Assembly (NCBI GenBank): GCA_040768845.1
Contig: JAXGME010000002.1
Coordinates: forward strand, 310,001 to 374,000
Direction: 5' to 3'
Source: JAEZHK01 sp040768845
GTDB taxonomy: Bacteria > Bacillota > Clostridia > Christensenellales > Aristaeellaceae
Length of the DNA: 64,000 bases
Shown: positions 45,617 to 55,225 of the stretch, piece by piece
How positions within the stretch are numbered: position 1 is the first letter of the stretch
Layout of the letters: each line of letters starts with the position of its first letter
Made by a program: the position numbers and the translations under genes
The notes under the pieces: model-generated
The model's input: only the letters and a program-made list of their open reading frames with translations
Databases searched by the model: none
Told to the model about the DNA's origin: nothing

Positions 45617-46513
45617 TTGGGCCTCTTTGACCGAATCAGGCAATCCATGGGCAAGACCCGGGCAAACGTGTCCGGCAAAATTGATCAGCTGGTGGATTCC
45701 TCGCCGGTGATCGACGAATCCTTCTACGAGGACCTGACCGATATCCTCATCATGGCGGACGCCGGCGTCAAAACCAGTGAAACCATCATCGCGCGGCTGC
45801 GGGACCGGTGCGGCCGCGACGGCATCAAGATCACCGCCCCCGCCCGCGAGGCGCTGAAGGCCATTGTGGCGGACATGATGGGCTCCGAGCCCATGCGGCT
45901 GGAATCCCCGATGGTGGTGCCGGTGATCGGCGTCAACGGCGTGGGCAAGACCACCTCCATCGGCAAGCTCGCCTCGCGCATGAAGACGGTGGGCCGCAAC
46001 GTCGTGATCTGCGCCGGCGATACCTTCCGCGCCGCCGCCGCCGATCAGCTGACCGTCTGGGCCGACCGGGCGGGCGTGCCGCTGGTCAAGCACCACGAGG
46101 GCGCGGACGCCGCCGCGGTGGTCTTTGACGCGGTGCAGCTGGCCAAGGCCCGCCACGCGGACGTGCTGATCATCGACACCGCGGGCCGCCTGCACAACAA
46201 GGCGCACCTGATGGAGGAGCTGAAAAAGATCAGCCGCGTCGTGGAGCGCGAATACCCGGACGCAATCATCAAGGGCCTTCTGGTCATCGACGCCACCACC
46301 GGGCAGAACGGCCTTCAGCAGGCGCAGGTGTTCAAGGACGCCGCCGCGCTGGACGGCATCATCCTCACAAAGCTGGACGGCACCGCCAAGGGCGGCATTG
46401 CGCTGGCGATCCGGGGCGAGCTGGGCCTGCCGGTGCGCTACATCGGCATCGGCGAGGGGCTGGACGATCTGATGCCCTTTGACGCCAAGGCCTTTGCGGA
46501 CGCCATTTTCTAA
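45617..46513 (+). CDS. ftsY: Signal recognition particle receptor FtsY
   Basis: This 298-residue SRP receptor GTPase has the N domain, then G1 GVNGVGKTTSIGKLA, the CAGDTFRAAAADQL insertion segment, G3 DTAGR, G4 TKLDGTAKGG and the closing GIGEGLDDLMPFD. The acidic A domain of E. coli is absent, as is usual in Gram-positive bacteria. TTG at 45617 with AAAGGA upstream gives MGLFDRIRQSM, a typical N-terminus; longer in-frame sequence overlaps smc. Confidence 0.96.
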   Translation: MGLFDRIRQSMGKTRANVSGKIDQLVDSSPVIDESFYEDLTDILIMADAGVKTSETIIARLRDRCGRDGIKITAPAREALKAIVADMMGSEPMRLESPMVVPVIGVNGVGKTTSIGKLASRMKTVGRNVVICAGDTFRAAAADQLTVWADRAGVPLVKHHEGADAAAVVFDAVQLAKARHADVLIIDTAGRLHNKAHLMEELKKISRVVEREYPDAIIKGLLVIDATTGQNGLQQAQVFKDAAALDGIILTKLDGTAKGGIALAIRGELGLPVRYIGIGEGLDDLMPFDAKAFADAIF

Positions 46514-46597
46514 CGCGGATTCGCGAGAATCGGAAGCGGCGATATCCCATCACGGCAGGCTTGTCACACCCGACGCCCTTCCTTTTGAGGTGCAACC

Positions 46598-48061
46598 ATG
46601 AAACCCCGGTTTTTCCGCCGCGTGGAGCTGTTTGACGAGCGGGGCCTCGAGGCCGAAATCATCCGCACGCTGCGCCTTATGATCGCCGGCGTGGCGGGCG
46701 GCGTGGTGTGGGCCAACATTTCCACGGGCGTCGCCATCAGCGGCTATGTCAAGGCGCTGGGCGCATCCGATTTTCTCTACGGCCTCATCATGGCGCTGCC
46801 GCCGCTGGCCAACGCCTTTCAGTTGCTGGCCTCCTACGTGCTGGAGCGCACCCTGAAGCGCAAGTCCATGATGCTGACCTTCGGCCTTTTGCAGCGGCTG
46901 GTGTGGATTCCCTTCGGGCTGATCCCCTTCCTCTTTCCCTTTTCGGAGGGCAGCGTGCGGATCTGGGCGGCGCTGGTCATGGTGCTGGTCAGCTCGGTGG
47001 CGGGGCCCTTCATCAACGTGGCCTTCTATTCCATCTGCTCCGATGTGATCCCCCTTCGGATCCGGGGCCGGTATTTCGCGGTGCGCAGCCGCGTCTCCAC
47101 CCTGGTGGGCATGATCTTCGGCTTTCTGATCGGCGTGCTGCTGGACGCGCTGCCCGGCTACACCGGCTACGCGGTGGTGTTCGCCATCGCCGGGACCGCC
47201 GGCGCGCTGGACATCGCCTCCTTTGCGCTGATGCGCCTGCCGCCGATGCGCGCGCCCGCGGTCAAAAATAACCTCCTGCAGATGATCCGCCCCGTTCTGA
47301 GCGACCGCCGCTACATGCGCACGGTGCTGGCGCTGACGGCCTGGATGTTCTCGGTGCAGATCGTGGCGCCCTACTTCAACGTATACATGCTGGAAAACAT
47401 GCGCATGTCCAACTTTGAAATCACCGTTTCGGGCCAGATTGTCAGCAACCTGTTTCTGGTGCTGGTGGTTTCCCGATGGGGCGCGGCGCTGGACAGCTAC
47501 GGCAGCCGCCCGGTGCTGACGGTGGGCGGTTTTCTGACCTCCTTTGTCCCGATCCTCTGGGCGCTGATCGGCCCGCGCATGGTGTGGGCGGTGGCGCTGG
47601 TCAACGCCCTCAGCGGCCTGACCTACGTGTCCATCGACCTGGGCGCTCAGAACCTTTTCATGGCCCAGGCCAAGGGCGAAAACCGCTCCATGTACATTGC
47701 GCTGTACTTTTTCTTCACGCAGCTGATGGGGCTGGCGCTGGGCTCCACCGCGGGCGGATGGCTGCTGGATAACGTCATGTACCGCGTGGAAGCCTACCAC
47801 TGGGTGATTATGGGCACGCCCATCTCGCGGTACAACGTGCTGTTCGCGCTGTCGGGCCTTTTGCGCTTCCTCACGGCGCTCTTGCTGCTGCCGCGCATCC
47901 ACGAGGAGGGCGCGGCCAGCGCCGGCGCCGTTGCCGGGGACATGGCGCGCGCGGCGCGGCGCTACGTCCACGAGGTGGAGGTCACCATGCGCCGCAGGCG
48001 CATACGCAAGCAAATGAGAAAACAGGAAAAGGAGGGCGCAAACCTTGACATCAACGATTAA
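46598..48061 (+). CDS. MFS transporter
   Basis: This 487-residue membrane protein has about 12 hydrophobic helices in two groups of six, a loop RIRGRYFAVRSRVSTLVG between helices and a basic cytoplasmic tail (MRRRRIRKQMRKQEK). It belongs to the major facilitator superfamily; the substrate is not evident. A TTTTGAGG ribosome site precedes the ATG. Its end overlaps pepF by 17 bp. Confidence 0.85.
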   Translation: MKPRFFRRVELFDERGLEAEIIRTLRLMIAGVAGGVVWANISTGVAISGYVKALGASDFLYGLIMALPPLANAFQLLASYVLERTLKRKSMMLTFGLLQRLVWIPFGLIPFLFPFSEGSVRIWAALVMVLVSSVAGPFINVAFYSICSDVIPLRIRGRYFAVRSRVSTLVGMIFGFLIGVLLDALPGYTGYAVVFAIAGTAGALDIASFALMRLPPMRAPAVKNNLLQMIRPVLSDRRYMRTVLALTAWMFSVQIVAPYFNVYMLENMRMSNFEITVSGQIVSNLFLVLVVSRWGAALDSYGSRPVLTVGGFLTSFVPILWALIGPRMVWAVALVNALSGLTYVSIDLGAQNLFMAQAKGENRSMYIALYFFFTQLMGLALGSTAGGWLLDNVMYRVEAYHWVIMGTPISRYNVLFALSGLLRFLTALLLLPRIHEEGAASAGAVAGDMARAARRYVHEVEVTMRRRRIRKQMRKQEKEGANLDIND

Positions 48062-49835
48062 AAAGCGTGCGGACCTGGTCCAGGCCGACACCTGGCGCCT
48101 GGAGGACATCTTTGCCACCGACGAGGCCTGGGAGGCCGCCTACCAGGCCTGCCGTGCGTCGGTCGGGGCCTTTTCGGGCCACCAGGGCGCGCTGGGGGCG
48201 CGGGACGGGCTTATGGCGGCGCTTGACGACTACCACGGCATCGCGCGGCGCGTGGGCGCCCTCTACGCCTACGCCAAGATGCGCAGGGACGAGGACAACA
48301 ACCGCACCCGCTACCAGGCGCTGACCGACCGGGCCGCCTCGCTGTCGGTGGAGTTTTCCACCGCCGCCGCCTTTATGACGCCGGAGCTCGTCGCGCTGCC
48401 GCCGGCATACCTGGCGCAGTGCGCCGCCGACCCGGCCTTTCGCGACTACCGCATGTTCTTCACCGAAATCGAGCGGGCGCGGCCCCACACCCTGTCCGCC
48501 GCGGAAGAGCGCATCGTGGCCATGGCGGGCGAACTGGGCGCGGCCCCGGGCGTAATCTTTGACATGCTGACCGACGCCGACATGAAGTTTCCGGAGGTGC
48601 CGGACGGAAAGGGCGGCATGGCGAAGCTGACCCATGGCAGCTACATCCACTACATGATGAGCGGCGACCGCGCCGTGCGCAAGGCCGCCTTCACCGCCAT
48701 GTACGAAACGTTCAAGCGCTTTTCCGCCACGGTGCCCGCGGTCTACGCCGCCTCGGTCAAGGGCGACCTGTTCGCCGCCCGCACCGCCAGGTTCGGCAGC
48801 GCCCTCGAGGCGTCCCTCTACCAGAACGACGTGCCCCTGGCCGTCTACGACAGCCTCGTCGAGGCGGTGCGCCGGCACCTGCCGGCGCTGGACAATCTCA
48901 TGCGCTTTCAGGCCGGGCGCCTGGGCCTTTCCGATCCGGCCATGTACGACGCCTACGCCCGCATGCCGGGCGAATTCGCCATCGACCTGCCCTTCCGCGA
49001 GGCCTACGATCTCGTGGTGGAGGCGCTGGCCCCGCTGGGCGCGGACTACCAGGCGGTGCTGCGCCGGGCCCTCGACGAGCGGTGGATCGACCCCTACGAG
49101 AACGAGGGCAAGTCCTCCGGCGCCTATTCCTGGGGCACCTACGACACCCATCCCTACGTGCTGATGAACTACCACGAAACGCTGGAGGACCTTCTGACCA
49201 TCGCCCACGAGATGGGCCACTCGCTGCACACCTACCTGAGCGCCAAAAACCAGCCCGCGCCCATGGCGGAGTACTCGCTCTTTGTGGCGGAGGTGGCCTC
49301 CACGGTCAACGAGGTGCTGGTGATGCTGCACCTCATGGACAGGCACCCGGAGAAGGCGGCCCAGAGCTACCTGCTGAATAACCTTTTGCAGGCCTACCGC
49401 ACCACGCTGTTCCGTCAGACCATGTTTGCCGAGTTCGAGAAGGCGGCCCACGAGATGGCGGAGAAGGGCGAGGCGCTGACGGCCGAAAACCTGAACGCCC
49501 TCTACGCCGGCCTCAACCAGGCCTACTACCCCTCCCTTGAGCAGACCGACCTCATCCAGTACGAATGGATGCGCATCCCCCACTTCTACAACGCCTTCTA
49601 TGTCTATCAGTACGCCACCGGCTTCTCCGCCGCCATGGCCATTGCGGGGATGATCCGCGAGGAGGGCGACGACGCCGTCAAGCGCTACAAGGCGTTTCTC
49701 TCCGCCGGCGGCAGCCTGTACCCCATCGACGCGCTGAAGCTGGCCGGGGTGGACATGTCCACCCCGCAGCCGGTGGAAAAGGCGCTTGGGATGTTCGAGG
49801 CACTGCTGGCGCGGTACAAAAAGGCCGCTTCGTGA
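48045..49835 (+). CDS. pepF: Oligoendopeptidase F (M3B family)
   Basis: This 596-residue zinc peptidase cleaves medium-length peptides in the cytoplasm. The HExxH motif is in TIAHEMGHSLH and the third zinc ligand in AEVASTVNE; SGAYSWGTYDTHPYVLMNY and the late IPHFYNAFYVYQYATG are family signatures. The TTG at 48045 has AAAAGGAGG at good spacing and gives MTSTIKKRADL. Confidence 0.95.
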   Translation: MTSTIKKRADLVQADTWRLEDIFATDEAWEAAYQACRASVGAFSGHQGALGARDGLMAALDDYHGIARRVGALYAYAKMRRDEDNNRTRYQALTDRAASLSVEFSTAAAFMTPELVALPPAYLAQCAADPAFRDYRMFFTEIERARPHTLSAAEERIVAMAGELGAAPGVIFDMLTDADMKFPEVPDGKGGMAKLTHGSYIHYMMSGDRAVRKAAFTAMYETFKRFSATVPAVYAASVKGDLFAARTARFGSALEASLYQNDVPLAVYDSLVEAVRRHLPALDNLMRFQAGRLGLSDPAMYDAYARMPGEFAIDLPFREAYDLVVEALAPLGADYQAVLRRALDERWIDPYENEGKSSGAYSWGTYDTHPYVLMNYHETLEDLLTIAHEMGHSLHTYLSAKNQPAPMAEYSLFVAEVASTVNEVLVMLHLMDRHPEKAAQSYLLNNLLQAYRTTLFRQTMFAEFEKAAHEMAEKGEALTAENLNALYAGLNQAYYPSLEQTDLIQYEWMRIPHFYNAFYVYQYATGFSAAMAIAGMIREEGDDAVKRYKAFLSAGGSLYPIDALKLAGVDMSTPQPVEKALGMFEALLARYKKAAS

Positions 49836-49847
49836 CGGAACCCGGAC

Positions 49848-49883
49848 GCGCCTGAGGTCCGCAGACTTCAGGCGCAAGTTTTT
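49848..49883 (+). terminator. Terminator after pepF
   Basis: The stem GCGCCTGA / TCAGGCGC with an inner GTC/GAC pair (49848-49875) is followed by AAGTTTTT. Confidence 0.8.
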
Positions 49884-49903
49884 ACAGAAGAAGGCGTGCG
49901 GAT

Positions 49904-50797
49904 ATGATCGTTCTCCCCCAGCTGTTCATGCTCTTTGCCATCGCGTGCGTGGGCGTGCTGCTGCGCAAAAAGGGCGTGATGGGCGACCCGGTAGTCAAGG
50001 GCATTTCGGATCTGGTGACCTTCGGCACAAACCCGGCGCTGCTCATCATGGTCACGCAGCACGAGTACACGGGCGCGACGCTGGCGGGCTTTCTGCACGT
50101 GATGTGGATGGCGGCGGCCATCATGGCGCTGGTGATGATCCTGGTCTATGCGGCCTGCCGCCGGGAGAGCGAGCGGGTGCGCCCGATCCTTGCGATGCTC
50201 TCGGCGCTGCCCAACGCGGGCTTCATGGGCCTGCCGATCATCGAGGCGGTGTACGGCGATTTGGGCGCGCTGTACCTGGCGGCGGTGATCGTGGCGTTCA
50301 ACCTGGTGGTGTGGACGGTGGGCATCGCGCTGCTCGACCGCGGAAGCCTCTCCTGGCGGAAATTTATCAACCCCGGCTTCATGGCCTCGCTGATCGGCAT
50401 GGGACTGTTCCTTCTGCGGGTGGACCTGCCGGACCTTTTGTCCGCGCCCATCGACGCGCTGGGCTCGATGAATACGCCGCTGGCGATGCTGATTCTGGGC
50501 GCCCGGATGACCGGCTTCGTGCCCAGGGCGCTCTGGGACTGGAAAAACGCGCTGGTGTCGGCGGTAAAGCTGGTCCTCATGCCGCTGGCCGCGCTGGCGC
50601 TGGCCCAGGCGCTGAACCTTAACGCCGTGGCGGCGGGCACGCTGGTGCTCTCCAGCGCCATGCCTTCCGCCATCATGGGCCAGATGCTGGCCGAGCTGTA
50701 CGACCGGGATGCGCTGTTCGCGGCGCAGGAGGTGTCCTTCACGTCGATCCTGTGCGTCGTCACCATTCCGCTGGTGGTGACGCTGTTGGGGTTCTGA
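49904..50797 (+). CDS. AEC family transporter
   Basis: This 297-residue polytopic membrane protein with about ten helices matches the auxin efflux carrier family: VGVLLRKKGVMGDPVVKGISDLV, ALPNAGFMGLPIIEAVYG and the C-terminal SSAMPSAIMGQMLAELYDRD. Bacterial members move malate, other carboxylates or unknown substrates. Ribosome site GAAGG is modest. Confidence 0.88.
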   Translation: MIVLPQLFMLFAIACVGVLLRKKGVMGDPVVKGISDLVTFGTNPALLIMVTQHEYTGATLAGFLHVMWMAAAIMALVMILVYAACRRESERVRPILAMLSALPNAGFMGLPIIEAVYGDLGALYLAAVIVAFNLVVWTVGIALLDRGSLSWRKFINPGFMASLIGMGLFLLRVDLPDLLSAPIDALGSMNTPLAMLILGARMTGFVPRALWDWKNALVSAVKLVLMPLAALALAQALNLNAVAAGTLVLSSAMPSAIMGQMLAELYDRDALFAAQEVSFTSILCVVTIPLVVTLLGF

Positions 50798-50798
50798 A

Positions 50799-50838
50799 GC
50801 GCGCCCCCGCGACCCTTTGGCCTCGGGGGCACGCTTTA
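50799..50838. terminator. Bidirectional terminator between AEC gene and scpB
   Basis: The arms GCGCGCCCCCG and CGGGGGCACGC (50799-50834) form a strong stem with one mismatch between two convergent genes; TTTATT follows on the plus strand. Confidence 0.65.
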
Positions 50839-51387
50839 TTCCGCTTCCGGCTCCGGCTCCAGGTTCATTGAAATCTGTCCCAGCGCCGCCATCGGCAGCT
50901 CCCGCAGGGACGATATGCCAAAGTGCCGCAGAAATTCGTCCGTCGTTTCGTACAGGATGGGTCTGCCCAGCGCCTCCTTGCGCCCGGCCTCCCGGATCAG
51001 GCCCTTGTTCATGAGCGCCTGCACCGAGTAGTCGCACTTGACGCCGCGCACGGATTCGATGTCCTGCTTCGTCACCGGCTGGCGGTAGGCGATGATGGAC
51101 AGCGTCTCCAGCGCCGCCTGAGACAGCGTCTGCCGCCGAATGGGCTGCAAGAACATATCCACCCAGGGCGCCAGATCCGGCTGGATGGACAGCTGCACCT
51201 TGCCGCCGAAGCGGTTGACGCGGATGCCGCGCCCCTCCAGATCGCAATGGTCGCGCAGCCGGTCCACCGCGCCCGCCATCTCCGATTCGGTCAGGTTGAA
51301 GGCGTGCGCCAGATCCTGGACGCTCACCGGGTCCCCCGCGACAAACAGGATCGCCTCCACAATGCGGCTGAGCTTGACCTCGTCCAT
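50836..51387 (-). CDS. scpB: Segregation and condensation protein B
   Basis: This 183-residue tandem winged-helix protein is a regulator of the SMC complex. VKLSRIVEAILFVAGDPVS and the second winged helix TLSIIAYRQPVTKQDIESVRGV with the GRPILYETTDEFLRHFGI end are diagnostic. The ATG at 51387 has GGAGG five bases upstream. It is alone: scpA, its usual upstream neighbour, is not in the window. Confidence 0.95.
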   Translation of the reverse strand: MDEVKLSRIVEAILFVAGDPVSVQDLAHAFNLTESEMAGAVDRLRDHCDLEGRGIRVNRFGGKVQLSIQPDLAPWVDMFLQPIRRQTLSQAALETLSIIAYRQPVTKQDIESVRGVKCDYSVQALMNKGLIREAGRKEALGRPILYETTDEFLRHFGISSLRELPMAALGQISMNLEPEPEAE

Positions 51388-51414
51388 AACGCCCTCCGGT
51401 GTAATCATCAGTTC

Positions 51415-51443
51415 ATTATAATACGGCCGCGCCGCGCTGTCAA
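51415..51443 (-). promoter_or_regulatory. Consensus promoter of scpB
   Basis: On the minus strand perfect TTGACA (51438-51443) and perfect TATAAT (51415-51420) are 17 bp apart; the spacer is almost pure GC. The same design occurs at glnN (57390-57418). Confidence 0.9.
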
Positions 51444-51522
51444 ACCGCCCGCGTCCGGGTTTTAAAAACATTGCAATGAATCAAGATTTTTTCACAATTG
51501 TCGGATTCAACACAAAATGTCG

Positions 51523-51551
51523 TTGCGGGCAAACATTTCATCCTGTATAAT
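51523..51551 (+). promoter_or_regulatory. Promoter of the nucleoside ABC importer operon
   Basis: TTGCGG (51523-51528) and TATAAT (51546-51551) are 17 bp apart, 34 bp before the start codon. Confidence 0.75.
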
Positions 51552-51584
51552 AATGATATTATTTTTGGGGGGCAGGTGATCGGT

Positions 51585-53129
51585 TTGCTCCAGGATGAAA
51601 GGCGGCCCGCGGTGGAGTTGCGGGGCCTTTCCAAATCGTTCGGGACGGTCAAGGCGAACCAGAACATCAACCTGACACTGTACAACGGCGAAATACTGGC
51701 ACTCCTGGGCGAAAACGGCTCCGGCAAGACGACGCTGATGAACATGCTGGGCGGCATGTACGCGCCGGACAGCGGCACAATCCACGTAAACGGCCAGAGC
51801 GTCACCATCCACTCCCCCGCCGACGCGATCCGCCTGGGCATCGGCATGATCCACCAGCACTTCAAGCTTGTGGACATCCTGACCGTAGCCGAGAACATCG
51901 TCATGGGCACCCGGGGCGACCGCCGCACCAAGGCCCAGTTGAACGAGCACATCCTCACCATCTCCAAGCGCTTTGGCCTGGCGGTGGACCCCTCCAGCAA
52001 AATCTACACGCTGTCGGTGGGCGAAAAGCAGACCGTCGAGATCCTGAAGGTGCTCTACCGGGGCTCCCGCATTCTGATCCTGGACGAGCCCACGGCGGTT
52101 TTGACGCCCCAGGAGATCGACAAGCTCTTTGCCATTTTGCGCAAGATGCGGGACGAGGGCTGCGCGGTCATCATCATTACCCACAAGCTCAACGAGGTGC
52201 TGGCCATCTCCGACCGGGTGATCACGCTGCGCAAGGGCGAGGTGGTGGGCACCGTCGAGACAAAGGACGCCGACGCGCGCTCGCTGACCGAACAGATGGT
52301 GGGCCGTGCGGTGGACCTGTCCATCGCCCGGCCGGAACCGGTGAACCCCAGGCCCGCGCTGGCGGTGGAGAACCTGCGCGTCGCCGCCACCGAGAGGAAC
52401 AAGCCGCTGTGCGATATCTCCTTCACCCTGATGAGCGGCGAGATCCTGGGCGTGGCCGGCGTGGCCGGCAGCGGCCAGAAGGAGCTGTGCGAAGCCATCG
52501 CCGGGCTGCAGCCCGCCTCCGGCGGCTCCATCAGGTTTGAGGGCGAGGAGCTTCGGGGCCTTTCGCCCCGCGAAATCGCGGCCCGCGGCGTGGCCATGAG
52601 CTTCGTGCCGGAGGACCGGCTGGGCATGGGCCTGGTGGGTTCGATGGGCATGGTGGACAACATGCTGCTCAAAAAATACCAGGACCAGCGCGCGCCGCTC
52701 CTGGACCGGCGGCCCGCCAGGACCCTGTCCAACCAGCTGATCGAACGGCTCTCCATCATGACGCCGGACGTGTACACGCCGGTGAAGCGGCTCTCCGGCG
52801 GCAACGTGCAGAAGGTGCTGCTGGGCCGGGAGATCGCCTCCGACCCCAAGATCCTCATCACGGCCTACCCGGTGCGGGGCCTTGACATCAATTCCTCCAT
52901 GACCATCTACCGCCTGCTCAACGAGCAGAAGGCCCGCGGCGTGGGGGTCCTCTTCATCGGCGAGGACCTGGACGTGCTATTGGAGCTGTGCGACCGCATC
53001 ATGGTCATGTGCGGCGGAATCGTCACGGGCCTGGTAGACGCCAGGGAAGTCACCAAGGAGCAGTTGGGCCTGATGATGACCGGCTGCGCGCTGGAAGGAG
53101 GCGACGTCAAATGCGCGATTCGGAGATGA
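51585..53129 (+). CDS. Nucleoside-type ABC importer ATPase with two ATP-binding domains
   Basis: This 514-residue protein holds two ABC domains. The first has Walker A GENGSGKTT, signature LSVGEKQTV and Walker B ILILDEPTAVL. The second has a degenerate Walker A (GVAGSGQKE) and signature LSGGNVQKV, with TAYPVRGLD in place of the usual Walker B Glu region. This matches the BmpC/NupO/YufO family. TTG at 51585 is chosen because the preceding AGGTGATC pairs well with the 16S end; GTG at 51576 is the alternative. Confidence 0.93.
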   Translation: MLQDERRPAVELRGLSKSFGTVKANQNINLTLYNGEILALLGENGSGKTTLMNMLGGMYAPDSGTIHVNGQSVTIHSPADAIRLGIGMIHQHFKLVDILTVAENIVMGTRGDRRTKAQLNEHILTISKRFGLAVDPSSKIYTLSVGEKQTVEILKVLYRGSRILILDEPTAVLTPQEIDKLFAILRKMRDEGCAVIIITHKLNEVLAISDRVITLRKGEVVGTVETKDADARSLTEQMVGRAVDLSIARPEPVNPRPALAVENLRVAATERNKPLCDISFTLMSGEILGVAGVAGSGQKELCEAIAGLQPASGGSIRFEGEELRGLSPREIAARGVAMSFVPEDRLGMGLVGSMGMVDNMLLKKYQDQRAPLLDRRPARTLSNQLIERLSIMTPDVYTPVKRLSGGNVQKVLLGREIASDPKILITAYPVRGLDINSSMTIYRLLNEQKARGVGVLFIGEDLDVLLELCDRIMVMCGGIVTGLVDAREVTKEQLGLMMTGCALEGGDVKCAIRR

Positions 53130-54196
53130 AGGTGCGCACCCACATCGTTCAGCGCGTATCCATCGACCCCTGGCGCGCGGCGCTGTACCGCGTGCTGGCC
53201 ATCGTCCTGGCGCTGGCCACCGGCGGCCTTTTCCTGCTGGCGGTGGGCTTTAACCCCTTCCCCGTGTACGGCACGATGGTCGGCGGCGCCGTGGGCTCCG
53301 CCGGAAACCTCCGGGAAACCATCAAAATCGCGATTCCGCTGCTCATCACGTCGCTGGGCGTGACGCTGGCGTTCAAAATGCGCTTTTGGAATATTGGCGC
53401 GGAGGGCCAGATCTCCATCGGCGCGGTGGCGGCGTCGTTCTTCGCGCTGACCTTTCCGGACTGGCCGCAGCCGCTCCTTTTGACCGCCATGGCCGCGGCC
53501 GGCTTTCTGGCGGGCGGGCTGTGGGGCCTCGTCCCCGCCTGGTTCAAGGCGCGCTTCGGCACCAACGAAACGCTTTTTACGCTGATGATGAACTACATCG
53601 CCATTTTTATCATCCAGCTGATGCGCGAGGGCCCCTGGCGGGACCCCAGGAGCGGTTTCCCCAAGGTGCCGATGTTTGACAAGGCCGCGCGCATGCCCCA
53701 GGTGCTGGGCGTGCACGCGGGATGGATTGTGGCGCTCGTCCTGGTGGCGCTGGTATACGTCTACCTCAAGCGCACCAAGCAGGGCTACGAGCTGACCGTG
53801 GTGGGCGAAAACGAGAACACCGCCCGCTACGCCGGCATGAACGTGAAGAAGATCATCCTGCGCACGGTGTTTCTGTCCGCGGCCATCGCGGGCCTGGCCG
53901 GCATGCTGCAGGCCTCCGGCGCGGACCGCACGCTGACGGAAACCGTGGCCGGCGGCGTGGGCTTCACCGCCATCACGGTGTCCTGGCTGTCCCAGCTGAG
54001 CCCGCCGGCCATCCTCGTCGTATCGATGCTGTTCGCCTGCCTGCAGAAGGGCTCGGGCACCATCCGCTCCATCTACAACATTTCGCCCTCCACGTCGGAG
54101 GTATTTCAGGGCATCATCCTGTTCTTCGTGCTGGGCGCCGAATTCTTCATCAATTACAAGATCGTCTGGGGACGGAAGGGGGGTGCCGGTCTGTGA
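53111..54196 (+). CDS. Nucleoside-type ABC importer permease 1
   Basis: This 361-residue membrane protein matches the BmpD/NupP/YufP permeases: AIPLLITSLGVTLAFKMRFWNIGAEGQISIGA, NETLFTLMMNYIAI and GENENTARYAGMNV. About nine to ten helices are visible. The ATG at 53111 follows AAGGAGG and overlaps the ATPase gene by 19 bp; the stop overlaps the next start (GTGA). Confidence 0.93.
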   Translation: MRDSEMKVRTHIVQRVSIDPWRAALYRVLAIVLALATGGLFLLAVGFNPFPVYGTMVGGAVGSAGNLRETIKIAIPLLITSLGVTLAFKMRFWNIGAEGQISIGAVAASFFALTFPDWPQPLLLTAMAAAGFLAGGLWGLVPAWFKARFGTNETLFTLMMNYIAIFIIQLMREGPWRDPRSGFPKVPMFDKAARMPQVLGVHAGWIVALVLVALVYVYLKRTKQGYELTVVGENENTARYAGMNVKKIILRTVFLSAAIAGLAGMLQASGADRTLTETVAGGVGFTAITVSWLSQLSPPAILVVSMLFACLQKGSGTIRSIYNISPSTSEVFQGIILFFVLGAEFFINYKIVWGRKGGAGL

Positions 54197-55161
54197 GCGA
54201 GGCGGTGGACTATTTTGTCAAATTCCTGTTCGCGGCCATGCTGGCAGGCGTTCCGCTGCTGTTCGGCACGCTGGGCGAGATCCTGACCGAGCGCAGCGGC
54301 AACCTGAACCTGGGCGTCGAGGGCATGATGTACATGGGCGCGGTGATCGGCTTTGTGGCCGCCTACGTCACCGGAAACGCGGCGCTGGCCTACCTGGGCG
54401 CCTTCGCGGCGGGCGCGGCGGGCGCGCTGGTCTACGCGGTGTTGACGGTGAGCCTCAAGGCCAACCAGAACGTCACCGGCCTGACGCTGACCATCTTCGG
54501 CACGGGCTTTGCCAACTTCGTGGGCGAAAACCTGGCGCTGCGCACCCCGGGCGGCATGGTGATTTTGCCCGACGCCACCAAGGCGCTGTTCAAGGAAATC
54601 CACATTCCCTTTCTCAGTGACATCCGCTGGGTTGGCCAGCTGCTGTTTTCCCACACGCTCTTTGTCTACATCGGCGCGGTGATCGCGGTGGCGATGGGCA
54701 TCTATTTGTTCCGCACGCGGCGGGGGCTGAACCTTCGCGCCGTGGGCGAAAACCCCGGCGCGGCGGACGCGGCGGGCATCAACGTAAATCTGTACAAGTA
54801 CGTGAACATTGTGCTGGGCGGCGGCATCTGCGGCCTGGGCGGCGCGTACGTGTCCATCATCACCTGCGGCGGCACCTGGACCTACAACTGCGTGGGCGGC
54901 CTGGGCTGGATCGCGGTAGCGCTGGTCATCTTCGCGGGCTGGAGCCCCTACAAGGCGCTCTTGGGCTCGCTGGTCTTCGGCGCGCTGAGCGTGCTGAAGT
55001 ACTACATCCCCACCAACGTGCTGAGCATCCCCTCCGCCGTCTACAACATGATCCCCTTCTTCGCCACGATCCTGGTGCTGATCATGACCTCCGTGCGCAT
55101 GTCCCGCGAGCACGCGCAGCCCCGGGGCTGCGGCACCAACTACTTCCGCGAGGAGCGCTGA
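54193..55161 (+). CDS. Nucleoside-type ABC importer permease 2
   Basis: This 322-residue membrane protein matches the BmpE/NupQ/YufQ permeases: PLLFGTLGEILTERSGNLNLGVEGMM, SLKANQNVTGLTLTIFGTG and RAVGENPGAADAAGINV. It pairs with the preceding permease to form the channel. The GTG start overlaps the upstream stop. No binding protein is in this operon; the BMP gene at 38743 is the probable partner. Confidence 0.93.
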   Translation: MSEAVDYFVKFLFAAMLAGVPLLFGTLGEILTERSGNLNLGVEGMMYMGAVIGFVAAYVTGNAALAYLGAFAAGAAGALVYAVLTVSLKANQNVTGLTLTIFGTGFANFVGENLALRTPGGMVILPDATKALFKEIHIPFLSDIRWVGQLLFSHTLFVYIGAVIAVAMGIYLFRTRRGLNLRAVGENPGAADAAGINVNLYKYVNIVLGGGICGLGGAYVSIITCGGTWTYNCVGGLGWIAVALVIFAGWSPYKALLGSLVFGALSVLKYYIPTNVLSIPSAVYNMIPFFATILVLIMTSVRMSREHAQPRGCGTNYFREER

Positions 55162-55177
55162 GGGCAGACCTGAAACA

Positions 55178-55209
55178 AACGGCCGGAACCCCGCGGGGTT
55201 CCGGCCGTT
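55178..55209. terminator. Bidirectional terminator between permease 2 and glnN
   Basis: A perfect 32-bp palindrome (AACGGCCGGAACCCCG and its complement) lies between convergent genes, with GTTTT nearby on the plus strand and TTTGTTTC on the minus strand. Confidence 0.75.
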
Positions 55210-55225
55210 GGCGTATGTTTTGGGT

